Shown piece by piece: positions 33,802-45,792 of a stretch of 64,000 nucleotides of DNA. Both the position numbers and the translations under genes were made by a program. Under the pieces are notes generated by a model that was not told where the DNA came from, did not search any database, and worked only from the letters and a program-made list of their open reading frames with translations. Source of the stretch: Parvularia atlantis (taxonomy: Eukaryota; Opisthokonta; Rotosphaerida); the NCBI GenBank assembly GCA_943704415.1, contig CALSCO010000133.1, positions 1-64,000 of the forward strand, written 5' to 3'. Within the stretch, counting starts at the first letter, position 1. Every line of letters starts with the position of its first letter.

Positions 33802-35705
33802 CTATACCGTCTGCGCGTCTGGTTGTGCGCGCGCCCGCTCCGCCTGCAGCTGGTGCAGCCGTGCCTGCCGCCCTTCAATGTGCTGTCGGCGCTCCGCAAG
33901 CACCTGCGCCTGCTGCCGGTGGCGATGCAGGCTGCGCACGCTGAGGTAGACGGCGCGCGGCGCGCCGTAGAAGAGCGCGGCGCCGAGGACGAGCGGCGGG
34001 GCGACGACCGCGAGCGCGGTCATCTTGCCAGCGAAGAGCAGCGAACGCGTCGCGTAGCACAGCACGCGGCTCTCGCTGCAGAAGCGCTCCGGGCAGCCTG
34101 GCGCGACGGCGCGTGAGCCTCCAGCGGACACGGCATGGCGGGAGCGCACCAAAGAGCTCGAGCCTGTCCGAGTGCGACCCCATAAGGAAGCGCGAGGACG
34201 AGCGCATGACGCGGCCGCACTGCCAGCTGGACACCGGTGTGTCAGTGCAACCAGCAACCGCGTGCGCGCAGGCGCAGGCACGCACCAGAAGCTCGCCGAG
34301 CAGCGGTTGCACGTCATGTGGTCTGTTGCGCGCGCCGCGCCCCGCACGCGTGAGCATCCGCGCTGCTTGACGCGCGTCGCACACCGCACCGCAGCCGCCG
34401 TCGCGCTCGATCGGCACGCGGCACTTGGGGCACGGCTTCGTATTGAGCACGAGATAGACCTTCTCGCGCAACTCGGCCGGGGTGAGGCGCGGGTTGGCGA
34501 GGAGCCGGTCGATCTTGCTGCGCTGCTTCTTGGAGAAGTGCACAGTGAGGCGGCAGTTGGTGCAGCACGTCTCGGTGTAGGTCTTGATGTCTGCACGAGC
34601 GCGCGAAGAAGCGTAAGACGGGGCAGATCAGCAATGCAGCGGCAGCGCGCCACCGTTCACGATCAGCAGCGTGCCGCAGTTGGGCTGCGGGCAGCGGATC
34701 GTCCAGGCCGACGGGTCAGGCCGGCCCTCGACCTGCGCGCGCCACAGCGCGACCTCGGCGGGCTGCAGCACGGCCGCGATGGCCGACGTGCGCAGACGCG
34801 TGCCGCACCTGCCGCGGCGCGCGTGAGACGGGCGGGCGCGGCGGACGCCGGCAAGCACGCACTCAAAGTGCATCGGGCACAGCAGGCGCGCGGCCGTCTG
34901 CGTCTCGATCGCGCCGAGGATGTACGTGTGCAGGCACGGGCGGCAGAACGTGTGCTCGTGGTAGCCGCAGCCCCAGGCGAAGCCCGTCGTTGGCAAGGTC
35001 GAGAGGCAGATGTTGCAGATGTGACTGTGGTTGGCGCAGCTGTTGCACGCCGCGGCCGCCCGGCGCACGTCGTCGGCGCTCGACGCGCGCGACGACGCGA
35101 TCGAGGCCGACTGCGACGACTCGCCCTCGCTGGCCTCGTCCGCGCGGCTCGTCGTGCCGGCGGCGCTCGTCCTCTTGCGCACGCCGGCGGACGGGAGCGG
35201 CATCGGCGGTGCGGCGGGCGGCACGTCGCCGCCGGCGCGCACTACCCGCGCGAGATCGTCCGTGCGGAACGCGTCGCCGAGCGGGAAGCACGCGACCGGC
35301 GCGTCGGCGGGCGCGTCCGGGTCCCGCGCGCCGTCGGTGTGCAGGCCATACAACGCGCTTGTCCTGCGCGCGGCATGAGCAGCCCGTCCGGTACGCGGCA
35401 GCAGCAGCAGTGGCACGGCGCACCCGAACGGCAGCAGACGGCGGTGCGGCCACGCTGAGACCACCTCGCGCGCCACGTCAGCGCCGGTCAGCGTGAGCGT
35501 GACCGTGCGCGCGTCGGCGTCGACGTGGCGCACGACGGCGTGGTGCGCGACGGCGCGCGACGCGTCTGCGGCGCGGGTGGCTCCCCTGAGCACCGCTGCG
35601 CCTCACGCGCACGTACGCCGCGGGCTCACACGCACCGTCACGCACGTCGACGACGACCTCGAGCGCGTGGCCGGGCGTGAAGGGCGGCTCGCTCATGCCG
35701 CTCAT
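33802..35705 (-). CDS. RBR (RING-in-between-RING) E3 ubiquitin ligase with C-terminal membrane helix
   Basis: This ligase forms a thioester with ubiquitin. The start is MSGMSEPPF (35703-35705). After an unrecognised N-terminal half comes RING1 (HICNICLSTLPTTGFAWGCG, YHEHTFCRPCLHTYIL, LLCPMHFEC). The IBR follows (AWTIRCPQPNCGTLL, TETCCTNCRLTVHFSKKQ), then RING2 (TKPCPKCRVPIERDGGC). After an intron RING2 resumes with DHMTCNRCSASFCC, and the Cys in GGCDHM is the expected catalytic residue. A membrane helix near the C-terminus (MTALAVVAPPLVLGAALFYG, about 33960-34020) precedes a basic coiled tail, as in RNF144/RNF19-type enzymes. Some internal splice joins are uncertain. It is divergent from TEX10 with 192 bp between starts. 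Confidence 0.9.
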
Positions 35706-35897
35706 GCGTGAGATCTGCGCTGCTGCTGCTTCGACTGCGCGCGGCCGAGCAGCACAGGCACAGTCAGCACTGTCGCGGGTGGCACGCGCCACAGAGAACA
35801 ACAACAAAGCGACAGGCGAGCGGAAGCCTGCGACGTGTCACAGCCTGAAACATGCTGACGTGGCGGGTCACGGTTTGCGGGCCACGTGGCGCGCGGG

Positions 35898-38800
35898 ATG
35901 GCGCCCAGAGGCAAGTCGCAGCCCAAGGCGCCCAAGGACTTTGCCAAGACGCGGCGCAAGGTCGGCAAGGCGCCCGCACACGCGGCCAATGCGACGCGCA
36001 CGACGTTCCGCTCGAAGGGTCTGCGATGGCCCCGCTCGACGCACCGCTGCTGCTGATCAGACGCACGATGCGCGATGCCAGCCATCGTCGTGCCCGACCA
36101 GGCCGCGCTCGCCGAGGACAAAGGCGCGGAGGAGACAAGCGCGCGCCACCTGACGCTGCGCGAGCTGCTGGGCCAGATGCGCCACTACAACGTGCACACG
36201 CGGCGCGGTGCGCGGCCCGACAACGCGTTGCGTGCACCGCTCACACACGCCAGCGCAGACGCCGTGCTCGGCCTGCGCGACCTGCTCGCGCGCCACGCGG
36301 GGCTGGCCGTGCGCCACCTGGCCGACGTGCTGAGCGGACTGCTGCCGCTCATGACGGACCTCGAGGGCGACGTGCGCCACGCGATGCTGCTCGCGGTGCA
36401 GGCGCTTCTGCCGCTGCTGCAGGAGGTGCGCGATTTTCGGGGCCAGCAGCGCCGCGGGAGACGTGATGCGTGCGCAGGACAATCTCGTCCCATTTGTGCC
36501 GCTGTTCAAAGTGTACTGCACGTCGGCGCTCACGCACGTCTCGGACGACGTCCGCCTGCACGCCGTCGCGACGCTCAACGCGTGGCTCGCCGCCTTTCCG
36601 CATGTGCTCGCGCGCGAGAGCCGCACGTTCCTCCCGCTATTCCTCTACTTGCTCACGGGCACGGCGGGTGGCGAGGGTGCGGCGTCCGGCAAGCTGCTCG
36701 CCGCGCCGTCCAAGCGCCTCGCCTCGGCAAAGGGGCGCATGACGATCCTCGCGAGCCTGTGCGCCTTCCTCGAGGCTGCCAGCGCGAGCGAGACCGACCC
36801 GTGAGCACAGCTCATGTCCCCCCCCCCCCCCCCCCCCCCGGTTGCTGCCTTGCTGACCTGTTGTGCCGCCGCAGACTCTGGTTTACGGGCCAGCGCGACC
36901 TCTTTGCGGCACCGGCCGTGCCCGACATCGCGCTGCAAGACTTTGCCTCGCTCGTCGTGCCGTCTGCGCCAGCCGTTGTGGCGAGCGATGTGACAGAGGA
37001 AGCGGCCGACTCGGTTGCGACGCCGGCCGGGCTCGAGGCACGTGGCCCCAATCGTAAGCGTTGTTTGGCGCGCTGACTGCTGTGGGGCATCAGGCGTTCC
37101 TGGCCAAGATCATGCCTGTGCTGCTCGACTGCTGGCTCGAGTATGCGCCGATGCTGTCGACGTCGGGAGCCCGCAGTGCGTGCCCTCCCGTGCTCGCCTC
37201 GCACGCTGGCTAACGCGTGCGCGTGCAGGCAAGGAGGGCCTGGCCAGCGTGCAGACGCTGAAGCAGACCGTGCGCGTGGTAAACCGGCTGTGGCGGCTGC
37301 GCGCGCAGCAGGCCATCGAGCATGCAGTGCGCAGCGCTTGCCCTTGTGGGCGCAAGCGGGCTCACGCGCGGTGCAGGATGCCGCGCTCCTGCTCACGCTC
37401 GACGAGTACGCGCGTGACGTCCTCAGGCACTTTATCCTGTACTTCCCGTTCGAGGCTGTCGGTGGCGTGGCGCGCTCGGGCGAGGTGCGCAGCTGCGCAT
37501 GCCGGGCGCCGTGCTGACGTGCACCGCGCCGCGCGCAGATGGCCGAGGCGCTCGCGGGCATGTCGACGGACTTTGCCGACACGCTGTCGCTCCTGCTGCT
37601 GAGCGACGCCGACGAAGCTGGCAGGAACGCGCCGCGCGTGCTGCTGCGTCGGCACGTGGTCGACCTGTTGTCGCGGCAGGTGCGCCTCCGCGTGCCGCCC
37701 GTCGCGCACCCACATCGGCGCAGCCTGTCGAGACGCAGGTGCTGGCCGTGTGCTGGCGGTTGCTGCGCTGGGTGCCGTGGACGGCGGGGAGCGCCGAGGT
37801 GCTGCGGGCCGTGGTCGACGCAGTGGGCCGCAGCCACGTGCACTCGCAGCAACGGCACCTGGGACTGCACTTTCTCGCGACGCTCTTCCTGGTGCGCGCG
37901 TTGTCGGCGCCGCGGTACAGGCCTAACGCGGCATGCGACAGAGCGCGCCGGGCCTGTTTGACGCGCCGAGCGTGTGGGACAGCGACGCGGCAGCGGGCGA
38001 GCTGCGGCGTCAGTTCTTTGCGGGCGTGCCACAGACGCTGTGGGAGCTGGGCACGCAGGACGCGCGAGCGAGCACGGTGACACCTTCGCCTTGCACGCCC
38101 AGGACGCGCTGACTGCCACGTGTGCGCCAGATGCTGCTGCACGCGCTCACGGCCGTCGTGAAGCAGGAGGTGGCTGTGCGCGAGGCCTCGCCGGTGCGCA
38201 GACGGCTGCAGCGGCCGTACGCCCGGCCTCACACCTCGGCGCAGACGCTCGCGCAGCTCCAGAAGGCCCTGATCCCGTTCTTCTCGGTGTGGGTCTCGTC
38301 GCAGCGCGTGCGCGGGCCGTTCTGCGCGCTGCCGAGCGCGGCCCAGCGCGCCGCGGCCGAGCTCGTGTTCTACCTGCCGCGGCTGTCGCTCGCGGTGCGT
38401 GCGGAGCGCACTGAGCACTTGCGGTCTGACGCGCGTGCGTGTGCAGCTCGCGCAGGCCATCTCGGGCGCGGTGCAGCACCCGACGGACGCGGCGAGCGCG
38501 TGTTACGTCCTGCATGTCGTCGCCCTGCGGCTTGCGCAGGTGCGCGCGGCCAGACACAGCGGCGCGTCTTTGACGCACACCGCGCAGGACAACAGCTTTG
38601 TCGACGGCGACCGCAGCGCAGCCGTCGCGTTCTACCTCTCGGCCGCCGTGGGCTACCAGATGTCAGAGCTGGCGGCAGTTGCGACGTCCGTGGTGTCGTC
38701 AGCACAGCCCGTGGTCGACTGCGCCTGGTCGGTCGTGGCTGCAGATGCGGCGCACGCCGCCCGCGAGGCCATCAGCAGGGTGCAATGCTGTTTGCGCGAC

Positions 38801-39386
38801 GCTGTTTGCGCGACGCTGTGTGCTCACGCGCGCACGCGGGCACAGGTCGTCGATGGCGCCAAGAAGCGCAAGCGCGAGGCCGCGCCCGTGCAGGCCGGCG
38901 CGTTCTGGGCAGCGCGGCTGGCCGTGCAGGAGGTAGCAGTGGCGACGCTCGCTACGCTGCTGCGGCGCCAGCGGCGGTCCGAGGTCGTCGAGATCGTGAG
39001 CGGCGTCTTCGAGTCGCTCGCGGTGTGTGCACAGAGCCACACGACCTGCCGCGCGAGCCTGACGTCGTGCGCGTACACACAGGGCCTCGCTATGCCGGCC
39101 GACGTGTTGGTAGCGTTGGCGCAGCTCTGCGCCGCGGTGCTGCCGGGGCTGCGGGAAGGCGAAGTGCGCTCTGCGGGCCTGGCCGTGCCGCTCGCCGGCC
39201 TGTGGCGCTCTCTGATCGCGACGGTGTGCGATGCAACCACCGGCGAGGTGCGCAACGCCTTTGCCCACGCGGGTGCGTGCGCTCACGCGTGCGCCGCAGC
39301 CGATCGAGCCACTGCGCCCCGCCCTGAACGCCTTTGTGGGCGCGTTTCCCTGGGTCAACGTGAGCATAGCCGTCGGCACCGTGTAA
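35898..39386 (+). CDS. TEX10: TEX10/IPI1 pre-60S assembly protein (Rix1 complex)
   Basis: This nuclear HEAT-repeat protein works with Rix1 and Ipi3 in maturing the large ribosomal subunit. The N-terminus is diagnostic: MAPRGKSQPKAPKDFAKTRR with KVGKAPAHAANATRTTFRSK, matching the family start (KDFxKxKxKVGKK...NxTxTxFKSK). Next comes TLRELLGQMRHYNVHTRRDA with LGLRDLLARH and the HEAT region (VRHLADVLSGLLPLMTDLEG, DNLVPFVPLFKVYCTSALTH). The rest, about 700 residues, is helical with no other named domain and ends NVSIAVGTV-stop. More than ten introns are present, one with a 22-C run. Its stop is only 7 bp from that of the convergent Ran-binding gene. It acts in the same Rea1-dependent stage as NLE1, also in this window. 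Confidence 0.9.
36818..36839. repeat. 22-base poly(C) run in a TEX10 intron
   Basis: There are twenty-two consecutive C residues in the intron that starts GTGAGCACAG (36801) and ends with CTGAC and GCAG at 36874. It is an unusually long homopolymer, and its length may be imprecise in the assembly. Confidence 0.9.
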
Positions 39387-39393
39387 GAAAAGG

Positions 39394-40168
39394 TCAACTG
39401 CTCGCTGCCCCTTTGTCCTTGCCACCGTCTTTGCCGGCGCGGTCGCCGCCGGCCTCGTTGTCCCGGCCGCGGCCTTCCTCATCGTCGTTGTCGTTGTCGT
39501 CGTTGTCGTTGTCGTTGTCGTCATCCGCATCGCTGTCACCGCCCTTGGCCGCCTGCTTGCTGCCGTTCTCGTGTGCCCCGCTGTCCGCCTTCTGCTGGCT
39601 GCCGTTTGCGTGCGCCGCGCTGTCGCCGGCGGCGCTGGCGGAGCTCGCGGGCGCGGGCGCGGTTGCAACGCCGAGCGGCGGCAGCAGCTCCACGCGGCTC
39701 GAAATCTCGTCCCGCAGCCGCGCGACCTCGTCTTTGCTGCGCGCCTGGAGAGCGCGTGGCGCTGTGAGCGAGCGTGCGGACCGGGCGTCGCGGCGTGCCT
39801 TGAGAACGTAGATCTCAGACTTGTTGGCGCCGACGGTGACGATGCGCAACGACTTGTCGGCGATGAGCTCGCACGAGAGGCCGTTGAACAGGCGCGTGTT
39901 GAGGGCGAGACGCAGGCTGCCGTCGACGCGCATGACTGCGGGCCGCGTCTGTGAGCGCAGCGACAACAACAGCAGAGGGCGGGCAGTGCAACGCACGCAG
40001 ACGCAGCGCGCCCGTCTCAGCGTTCTCGTTCAGCTTGACCGTGCCCACGCCGCGCTCGCGCCAAACCTTGTCGGCCGGCTCGAGTTGGAACAGCTTGGCC
40101 TTGATCTGCGCGAGCGTCATCTCGCCCTCCTCGCCGGTCACGATCGCGACGTCGGTGGCGCCTGCGCC

Positions 40169-40221
<53 letters not shown>

Positions 40222-40871
40222 CCACGATCAGACGGCGCATCGGCGGCCGCACGCCCGGCACCCGCACCGCGCCAAACATGGTGGGCGCCGCGGGCAGCAC
40301 ATCCGCCGGCCTGCTCTCGAACGCCGTTGTGCCGCTCGACGCCAGCGCGCTGAACGACGGCAGGGCCGCCTTCGATGCCGATCCAAACGTGAGCGGCGGC
40401 GTCACCCCCGTCGCCGCCGCCGTCGTCGATGCCGCCGCGCTTGTCCCGCCCGCCAGCGTCGCAAACGTCGGCTTCGCGTAGGAGACGCCAAACTGTCGCC
40501 GCGCCGTGAGCGAGCGCCGTGAGCGAGCGCCGCATCCTGCGCACGTGACTCGCACCACAGACGGCGTGGCCGGCGCCGACCCGAACGGCGGCTGCGCGCG
40601 CGCGTCACGCGTCAGCCTCCCTCCCTCTGCGCGCGACGGGCGCACCGGCGTCGCGTGCCCCGCCTGCCCAACGAGGTCGGCGAAGGTCTTGGATCCGAAT
40701 CCCGAGCCGAAGGCGCCTGTGCTGCTCGCTGCCGTCTTCGGCGTTGTCGGCGGTGGCGGCGTCGACGGCGTCGCGGCCGCGTCGAGGCGCGCGCTGCGGC
40801 GCGTTCAGCGCGCGAGACGGAGAGAGAGGCGCGCGACAGCACCGTTTGGCCGGTGCGTCCCCACTGTCCAT
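39394..40871 (-). CDS. FG-containing Ran-binding-domain protein (RanBP3/Nup50-like)
   Basis: This is a likely nuclear transport cofactor. Start MDSGDAPAKR (40869-40871). After a GTGCTG intron there is a Pro/Thr-rich exon with STGAFGSGFGSKTFADLVGQ. Further FG-type motifs follow (PPLTFGSASKAALPSFSALA, TMFGAVRVPG), then a CAG-type run of 15 glutamines (40172-40216). The Ran-binding domain has LFQLEPADKVWRERGVGTVK and LNENAETGALRL, and after an intron VMRVDGSLRLALNTRLFNGL and SLRIVTVGANKSEIYVLKAR. The C-terminus is an Asp/Asn-rich acidic tail. The WRERGxGxxKLN start of the domain and FG motifs fit RanBP3/Yrb2 or Nup50; I cannot choose firmly. Starts of this and the WD40 gene are 40 bp apart. Confidence 0.85.
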
Positions 40872-40911
40872 TTCGACGATCGATTTGCAGCAAGTCGGGT
40901 GTACACGCTGA
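40872..40911. promoter_or_regulatory. 40-bp bidirectional intergenic region
   Basis: This is the whole space between the start codons of the Ran-binding gene (minus) and the WD40 gene (plus). It is slightly AT-richer (ACGATCGATTTGCAGC) than the flanks. A shared promoter must extend into one or both reading frames or first exons. Confidence 0.55.
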
Positions 40912-43383
40912 ATGGCTCAGTCGTTCCCTGCTGGGCTGTTGCGCGCGTCGCTGCTCGTGCGGCCGCTGCCGCTGCCGGCCGTGCACGGCGGGGCGGCGGG
41001 CGGCGGGGCGAAGCGCGCGGACGAGCGGATGCGTGAGGACGGCCGCGCAGCGGGCGATGCGGCGCCTGCCAAGAAGCTGCGCGTCGCGCCGGGGATCGAG
41101 CGATCGAGCAGCGGCGCGGACGAGGCGGCGCCGGCGCGGCCGGCCAAGCGCGCGCGGACGGCCGATCCGACGGCGACGGCAGCGGGCATCGTCAGCAAGC
41201 TGCTCGACACTGTGCACAAGGTGAGCGCTGTCGCCGTGCTCGTTGCCGACGGATTGCTGACACGACCGCGACCGCGACCGCGACCGCGACCGCGACCGAC
41301 GCAGTTCCGCGCCGCCGAGCGCGAGTTCTGGGAGCGGCAGCAGCAAGTGCGGGCGCTGGTGCCGAGCCGGCGGTGATGGGCGTGCTCACTCTCGCGCACG
41401 CAGCTCGAGGCCGCGTCCAAGCGCATGGGCGATCTGTGCACCGAGATCGAGATGCTCGCCGTCAAGCTGGGCCAGGCGCCGCAGCCGCAGCCGCAGCCGG
41501 CACCCGCCGCCTCGCCCGTTCCGGCAGCGAACGGCGCGCGGGGCGCAGGCGGCCGTGAGGCGTGGGCGATGGACGACGACGACGACGACGACGACGACGA
41601 GCGCAACGGCGCCGACGACCACGCCGATGCGGCGTCGTCGTCGCGCGGCCTCCTGCCTGACTCACCCGCGGCGACGGCGACGCTCGACCCGCGCCGCGAG
41701 TCGCCCGACAGGCCGCAGCGCGCGCGGCAACAGCATGACGGCTCGCCCTGGCCCGCGCGTGCGTCTTTCGCCGTGCAAGGCAGTCGGAATCTGCTGACAT
41801 CGCTCTGGCTTGCAGGGCTGTACCGGCCGGTCGAGCGGCCGTACATCGCCAGCACGTCGCTTGTGGGCGAGCTCGGCTCGGTGACGGTCGCGCAGGTGCT
41901 GCGCGTGCGCCCCGAGATCAAGCTCAAGAGCTTCAAGCGCAAGCCGCGCACAATCCTCGTGCACCCGTCTGACGACGAGCCGCTTGCGAGCCTGATCGTG
42001 AGCAGTGCACTGGACGGGCAGGTGCACCTCTGGTCGAACCGGAAGCGCGCGATCGTGTCGCAGTACTGCCCGTCAATCGAGGCCAAGTGGGTCGAGGTGG
42101 GCGCGTCCTGCGCTGCACAGGGCGCGGCTCAGTCGCGCGCACAGGACATGTGCTGGCTCGGCGGCGGCGCAGCCTTTGCGATGGCGCTCAACTGGGGCCT
42201 CGACAGCAAGGACGACCTGAGCAAGTGCAAAATGCAGCTGTCGGTGGCGGCGTTCTCGGTTGAGTCGAAGGAGGTGCGCGGCGAGCGCGCAATGCGACCT
42301 CCCCAAGCTTACCCGCTGCGAGCGCGCGCAGGATGACGTGAGGGTACGCGACTTCCCGCTCAAGTCCAAGCCGCACAGCGCGGCCGGCATCGCGTCGGTC
42401 TGCGAGGGGCCCGTGCGCGCGGGCCAGCTGACGTGCTTCACGGGCGGGCGCGACCACAAGATTGTGCGTGTGCATGCGTGTGTGCTCTGACGCTGACGCA
42501 GCGGCAGTTTCTGTGGAAGATACGGCCGGCCGCGGGCGCGCTCGACAGCTCGGTGCGCGTCGTCGCCTGCGCTGCCTCACTCGCTGACGCGGCGGCCGTG
42601 CAGGACCCGTGGGACACGCAGGTCGAGTCCGTGCGCGGCATGCACAGTAGCACGGTGCAGGCGCTGCTGTGCACGGACGACGGCGTGCTCGTCTCGGGCG
42701 GCGCCGACAAGCGCGTGCGTGCCGGCAGAGGGCAGTTCTGCACGGCTGACCGGGCGACGCAACACAGCTGTTCATGACCGACCTGGCGCGCAACGTGCAG
42801 CTGTTCCAGCACCGCTTCAGCGACCTCGTAAGCGCCGTCAGCGTCAACCCGGTGGACCAGCAGATGCTGCTCGTGACGACCACGGGCCAGACCAACCAGC
42901 TGAGCCTGTTTGACTGCCGCAACAACGCCTTTGTGCGCCAGTTTGGCTGGAAGGAGGTGCGGACCGAGATGCGCTGCCTGCTTGCCTGCGCGTCGCTGAC
43001 CGCTATGCGCTGTACAGTCGAAGAACATCTCAAGCTACGTCAAGCCGAGCTGGAGCCGCGACGGGCTGCTTATCGCCTGCCCGGGCGTGGACCGCGCGGC
43101 CGTGCAGCTGTGGGACGTGCGTTCCGTGCCCGCTGCTGCTGCCTCTGGCCCGCTCACACCCTGCGCGCGCGCATGCAGATCCGCTACTCGGACCTGTCGC
43201 GGCCGGTGCGCGCCGTGCCGCCACGCGTCCTGCGTCGCTGATGATTGCGCATCCGCGTCGCAGGCGCAGTCGCTCGAGATCGGCGAGGGCACAATCAACC
43301 ACGCCGTTTTTCACCCGCGCGAGGCGACGCTCCTGACCACGGCCGACCGCTCGTTGGCGTTCTCGTCGTACGACGTCCTGTGA
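40912..43383 (+). CDS. uncharacterised WD40-repeat protein
   Basis: I do not recognise the orthologue. From MAQSFPAGLLRASLLVRPLP the protein has a basic Ala-rich region, a helical segment (FRAAEREFWERQQQVRALV; QLEAASKRMGDLCTEIEMLA) and an acidic run (about 41570-41605). The C-terminal half has beta-propeller blades: RTILVHPSDDEPLASLIVSS with DGQVHLWSNRK; CFTGGRDHKI with FLWKIRPA; MHSSTVQALLCTDDGVLVSG; VSAVSVNPVDQQMLLVTTTG; SYVKPSWSRDGLLIACPGVD with AAVQLWDVR; and the last, TINHAVFHPREATLLTTADR. Introns use GTGAGC or GTGCG; one contains a CGACCG hexamer array. It is probably a nuclear protein given the KRAR-type basic motifs (inference). Confidence 0.85.
41263..41299. repeat. CGACCG hexamer array between branch point and acceptor
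   Basis: About six tandem CGACCG units lie in the intron at 41221-41304 of the WD40 gene, between its CTGAC (41257-41261) and the GCAG acceptor. This lengthens the branch-to-acceptor distance to about 45 nt. Confidence 0.85.
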
Positions 43384-43418
43384 GCGCGATGTCAGCATGT
43401 CACTTGTGCTGACAGCCG

Positions 43419-43799
43419 GTGACGATGTCGGAGCAACTGGTCTCGCTGTCGCCCGCCGCAAGCACGGCCGGCGCCAGCACCACGAAGGCGGCCGCGGGCG
43501 CCCGCGGGGTGCCCCTCAGCGACACGCCGCTCCAGCCAGAGGCGGCCAAGGCCGCGGCGACGCCCGACAAAGCCGATGCTGCCGCGTCACCGACGCGCGC
43601 CGCGGCCGCCGCCAAGCAGCGCACCGACATGGCCGAGCTGCTGCACGACCTCGATCCGCTCGCGGCGGATGCAGGTGCGGGCGGGAGCAGGGCGGGGGAT
43701 GCGGTGGCGGTGGCGGTGGCGCAGGACCGCGCAGACGGGGCCAATCAAACGATGCCGAAGCCCTCGTCATCGGACGACCTGAAGGACCTGCAGCTGTGA
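43419..43799 (+). CDS. putative small disordered protein
   Basis: This is an unrecognised 126-codon frame starting MTMSEQLVSLSPAAS (or at the second Met, 43425) and ending SSDDLKDLQL-stop. It is Ala/Ser/Pro-rich with a short helical motif RTDMAELLHDLDPLAADA, which looks like a genuine binding motif rather than a shadow translation. It starts 35-41 bp after the WD40 stop on the same strand. It could be a separate small gene or a 3' exon of a WD40 isoform, though I could not make a clean in-frame join. Confidence 0.45.
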   Translation: MTMSEQLVSLSPAASTAGASTTKAAAGARGVPLSDTPLQPEAAKAAATPDKADAAASPTRAAAAAKQRTDMAELLHDLDPLAADAGAGGSRAGDAVAVAVAQDRADGANQTMPKPSSSDDLKDLQL

Positions 43800-43885
43800 C
43801 GGGGCGGCGGGCACCTTGTGTGCCAGTGTGTTTATGCTTCACGCTGTCGGCCGATGTTGTTGTACACGCAGCGCAGCGGGCTGTC

Positions 43886-45735
43886 TCACTCGACGAGGCA
43901 CGTGTTGAGGACCGCCAGCGTCCACAGGTGCAGCACCGCTAGGTAGACGAGCAGCACGATGCGCGCGAGCGAGTAGCGCCGCAGGATGTTGAGCACGCGC
44001 AGGCTGCGCCGCGCGGTGTCAGCAGCATGCGCGGCGCAGCCCTGGCGACGCACGTGAGGTAGTCGACCTTGCCGGCCGACGATCGAGCGGCGGCGGCTGC
44101 TGCGCGCGCCGACGCCGGTGCGGTCGCTGGCTGCAGGTGTGCGAGTGAAGCCGATCCGTCGCCACCCGCGCTGCGCGTTCGCCCGGCCGCAGCGCCCAAC
44201 CACGAGGGCCCGCGCTCGGCGAGCGACGCCGACGCGAGCTCGTAGTCGTTCGCGCTCTCCTCGTCGTCCGGATGCGGCCGCACAAGGTCCAGCAGCGTCT
44301 CCTCGTGCTTGCGCCGCTGCAGCGTCTGCCGCCGCGCGTGAGCACGGACGGCGGCTCGCAAGGCCGCGCACACCTTGCTGATCTCGCCCTCGAGCCGCAC
44401 GCGCAGCGACAGGTTGTCGCTCGTCAGCCGGTCGATGGCCGCCTGAATGCGCCGCGGCCGTCGGCGCTGCATGCGACAGGCACGAAACGCACCTGCTTCT
44501 CGGCAAGCGTCTGCTTGAGCGCGCTCAGCTGCGCCCAGACGCCGTCGTGCACCTCCGTCGGCTGCGGCTGCTGCGCGAGGCGCGCTCGCGTGCCCCGGCT
44601 CTGTTGGAGCGCCATGTAGTCGCTCTGGCGGGAGCAGTCAGTCTCGCAGGCGTGCGAATGCGTCGCAAGAGCACACCTGGGCGCGTGCCACCTCAACCGT
44701 CTTGAGCGCGATCTGCGACTCGAGCGCCGACAGCTGCCGCTGCAGCTCGCGCACGGCGCCCGCGTGGTCCTCGCTCATGCTCGCCATCTCCTCGCGCTGC
44801 CCGGTCAGGGCGCGGCGCTCGTCCAGCAGCTGGGCCTCGGTCTCGCGCAACTGCCGCCGGAGCGTGTCCTCGGTCGCCTCGGCCTGGCGCTCGAGCTCCT
44901 GCGCGTGCATCAACGACCATACACACGACGGCATGCACAGCGGCGCACCGCGAGCTGCCTCTGTAGCCGCTCAAGTGCGGCGTCGCGGTCGGCGAGTTGC
45001 GCAGATAGCGTGTCGCGTTCGTGCTGTACGAGACGCAGGGCGGTCCCGGGCGCTTCATCCTTGCCGCCAGCGCGCAGCCGTGCCAGCTCGCTCTGTAGCT
45101 CGCGGCTGAGCCGGTCGCGCTCGGCCAGCGCTGCCTCGGCGCGCCCCTGCTGCGTCGCCAGATCGTCGAGCGCCTGCTGGTGCGCGCGCTGCGCTCGCCG
45201 CAGATCTGCATTGAGTGCCTCCGTCGTCTGCGCGTGGTCACGGCGCTGGCGCTGCTGGTCCTCCTCGAGCTCGACGATGCGCGCCCGCAGCCGGCGCAGT
45301 TCGCCCTGCAGCGCCAGCCGCTCCTGCCGCCGAAGCTGTGTCAGTTGTGCGGACGACGAGCGCGGTGCACGTGGTGCACCCGATCAAACTCGGCGCGCGC
45401 GTCGTCCAGCACAGGCGAGGCGCCGCCCACTCCCGCGACGCGCGGCTCTCGCCCGAGCTCGTCATTTTCGCGCTGCAGCCGGTCGCGCTCGGCCTGCAGC
45501 TGCGTCACCAGCACGCCGAGCTGGTCGCGCTGGCCCTGCGCCTTGCGCAGCGCGGCCTTGGTCTCGCTCCACCCGTCCGAGGCCTGCGCGAGCTGCTCCT
45601 CGAGCTGCCTGTTGCGCAGACGGAACGATCGGATCTCGTCCTGCAGCGTCTTGACCTCCTGCACGAGCCTGGCGCGCTCGTCAGCGGCGCCCATCGAGCG
45701 CCATCGGGCGCGTCACGCACAGCTCGTGGTTCTCT

Positions 45736-45792
<57 letters not shown>

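Noticed and set aside
40917-42086. 389-codon minus-strand frame opposite the WD40 gene
   Set aside because: It is a shadow of the coding strand; the composition is Ser/Arg-rich low complexity and it has no recognisable motif.
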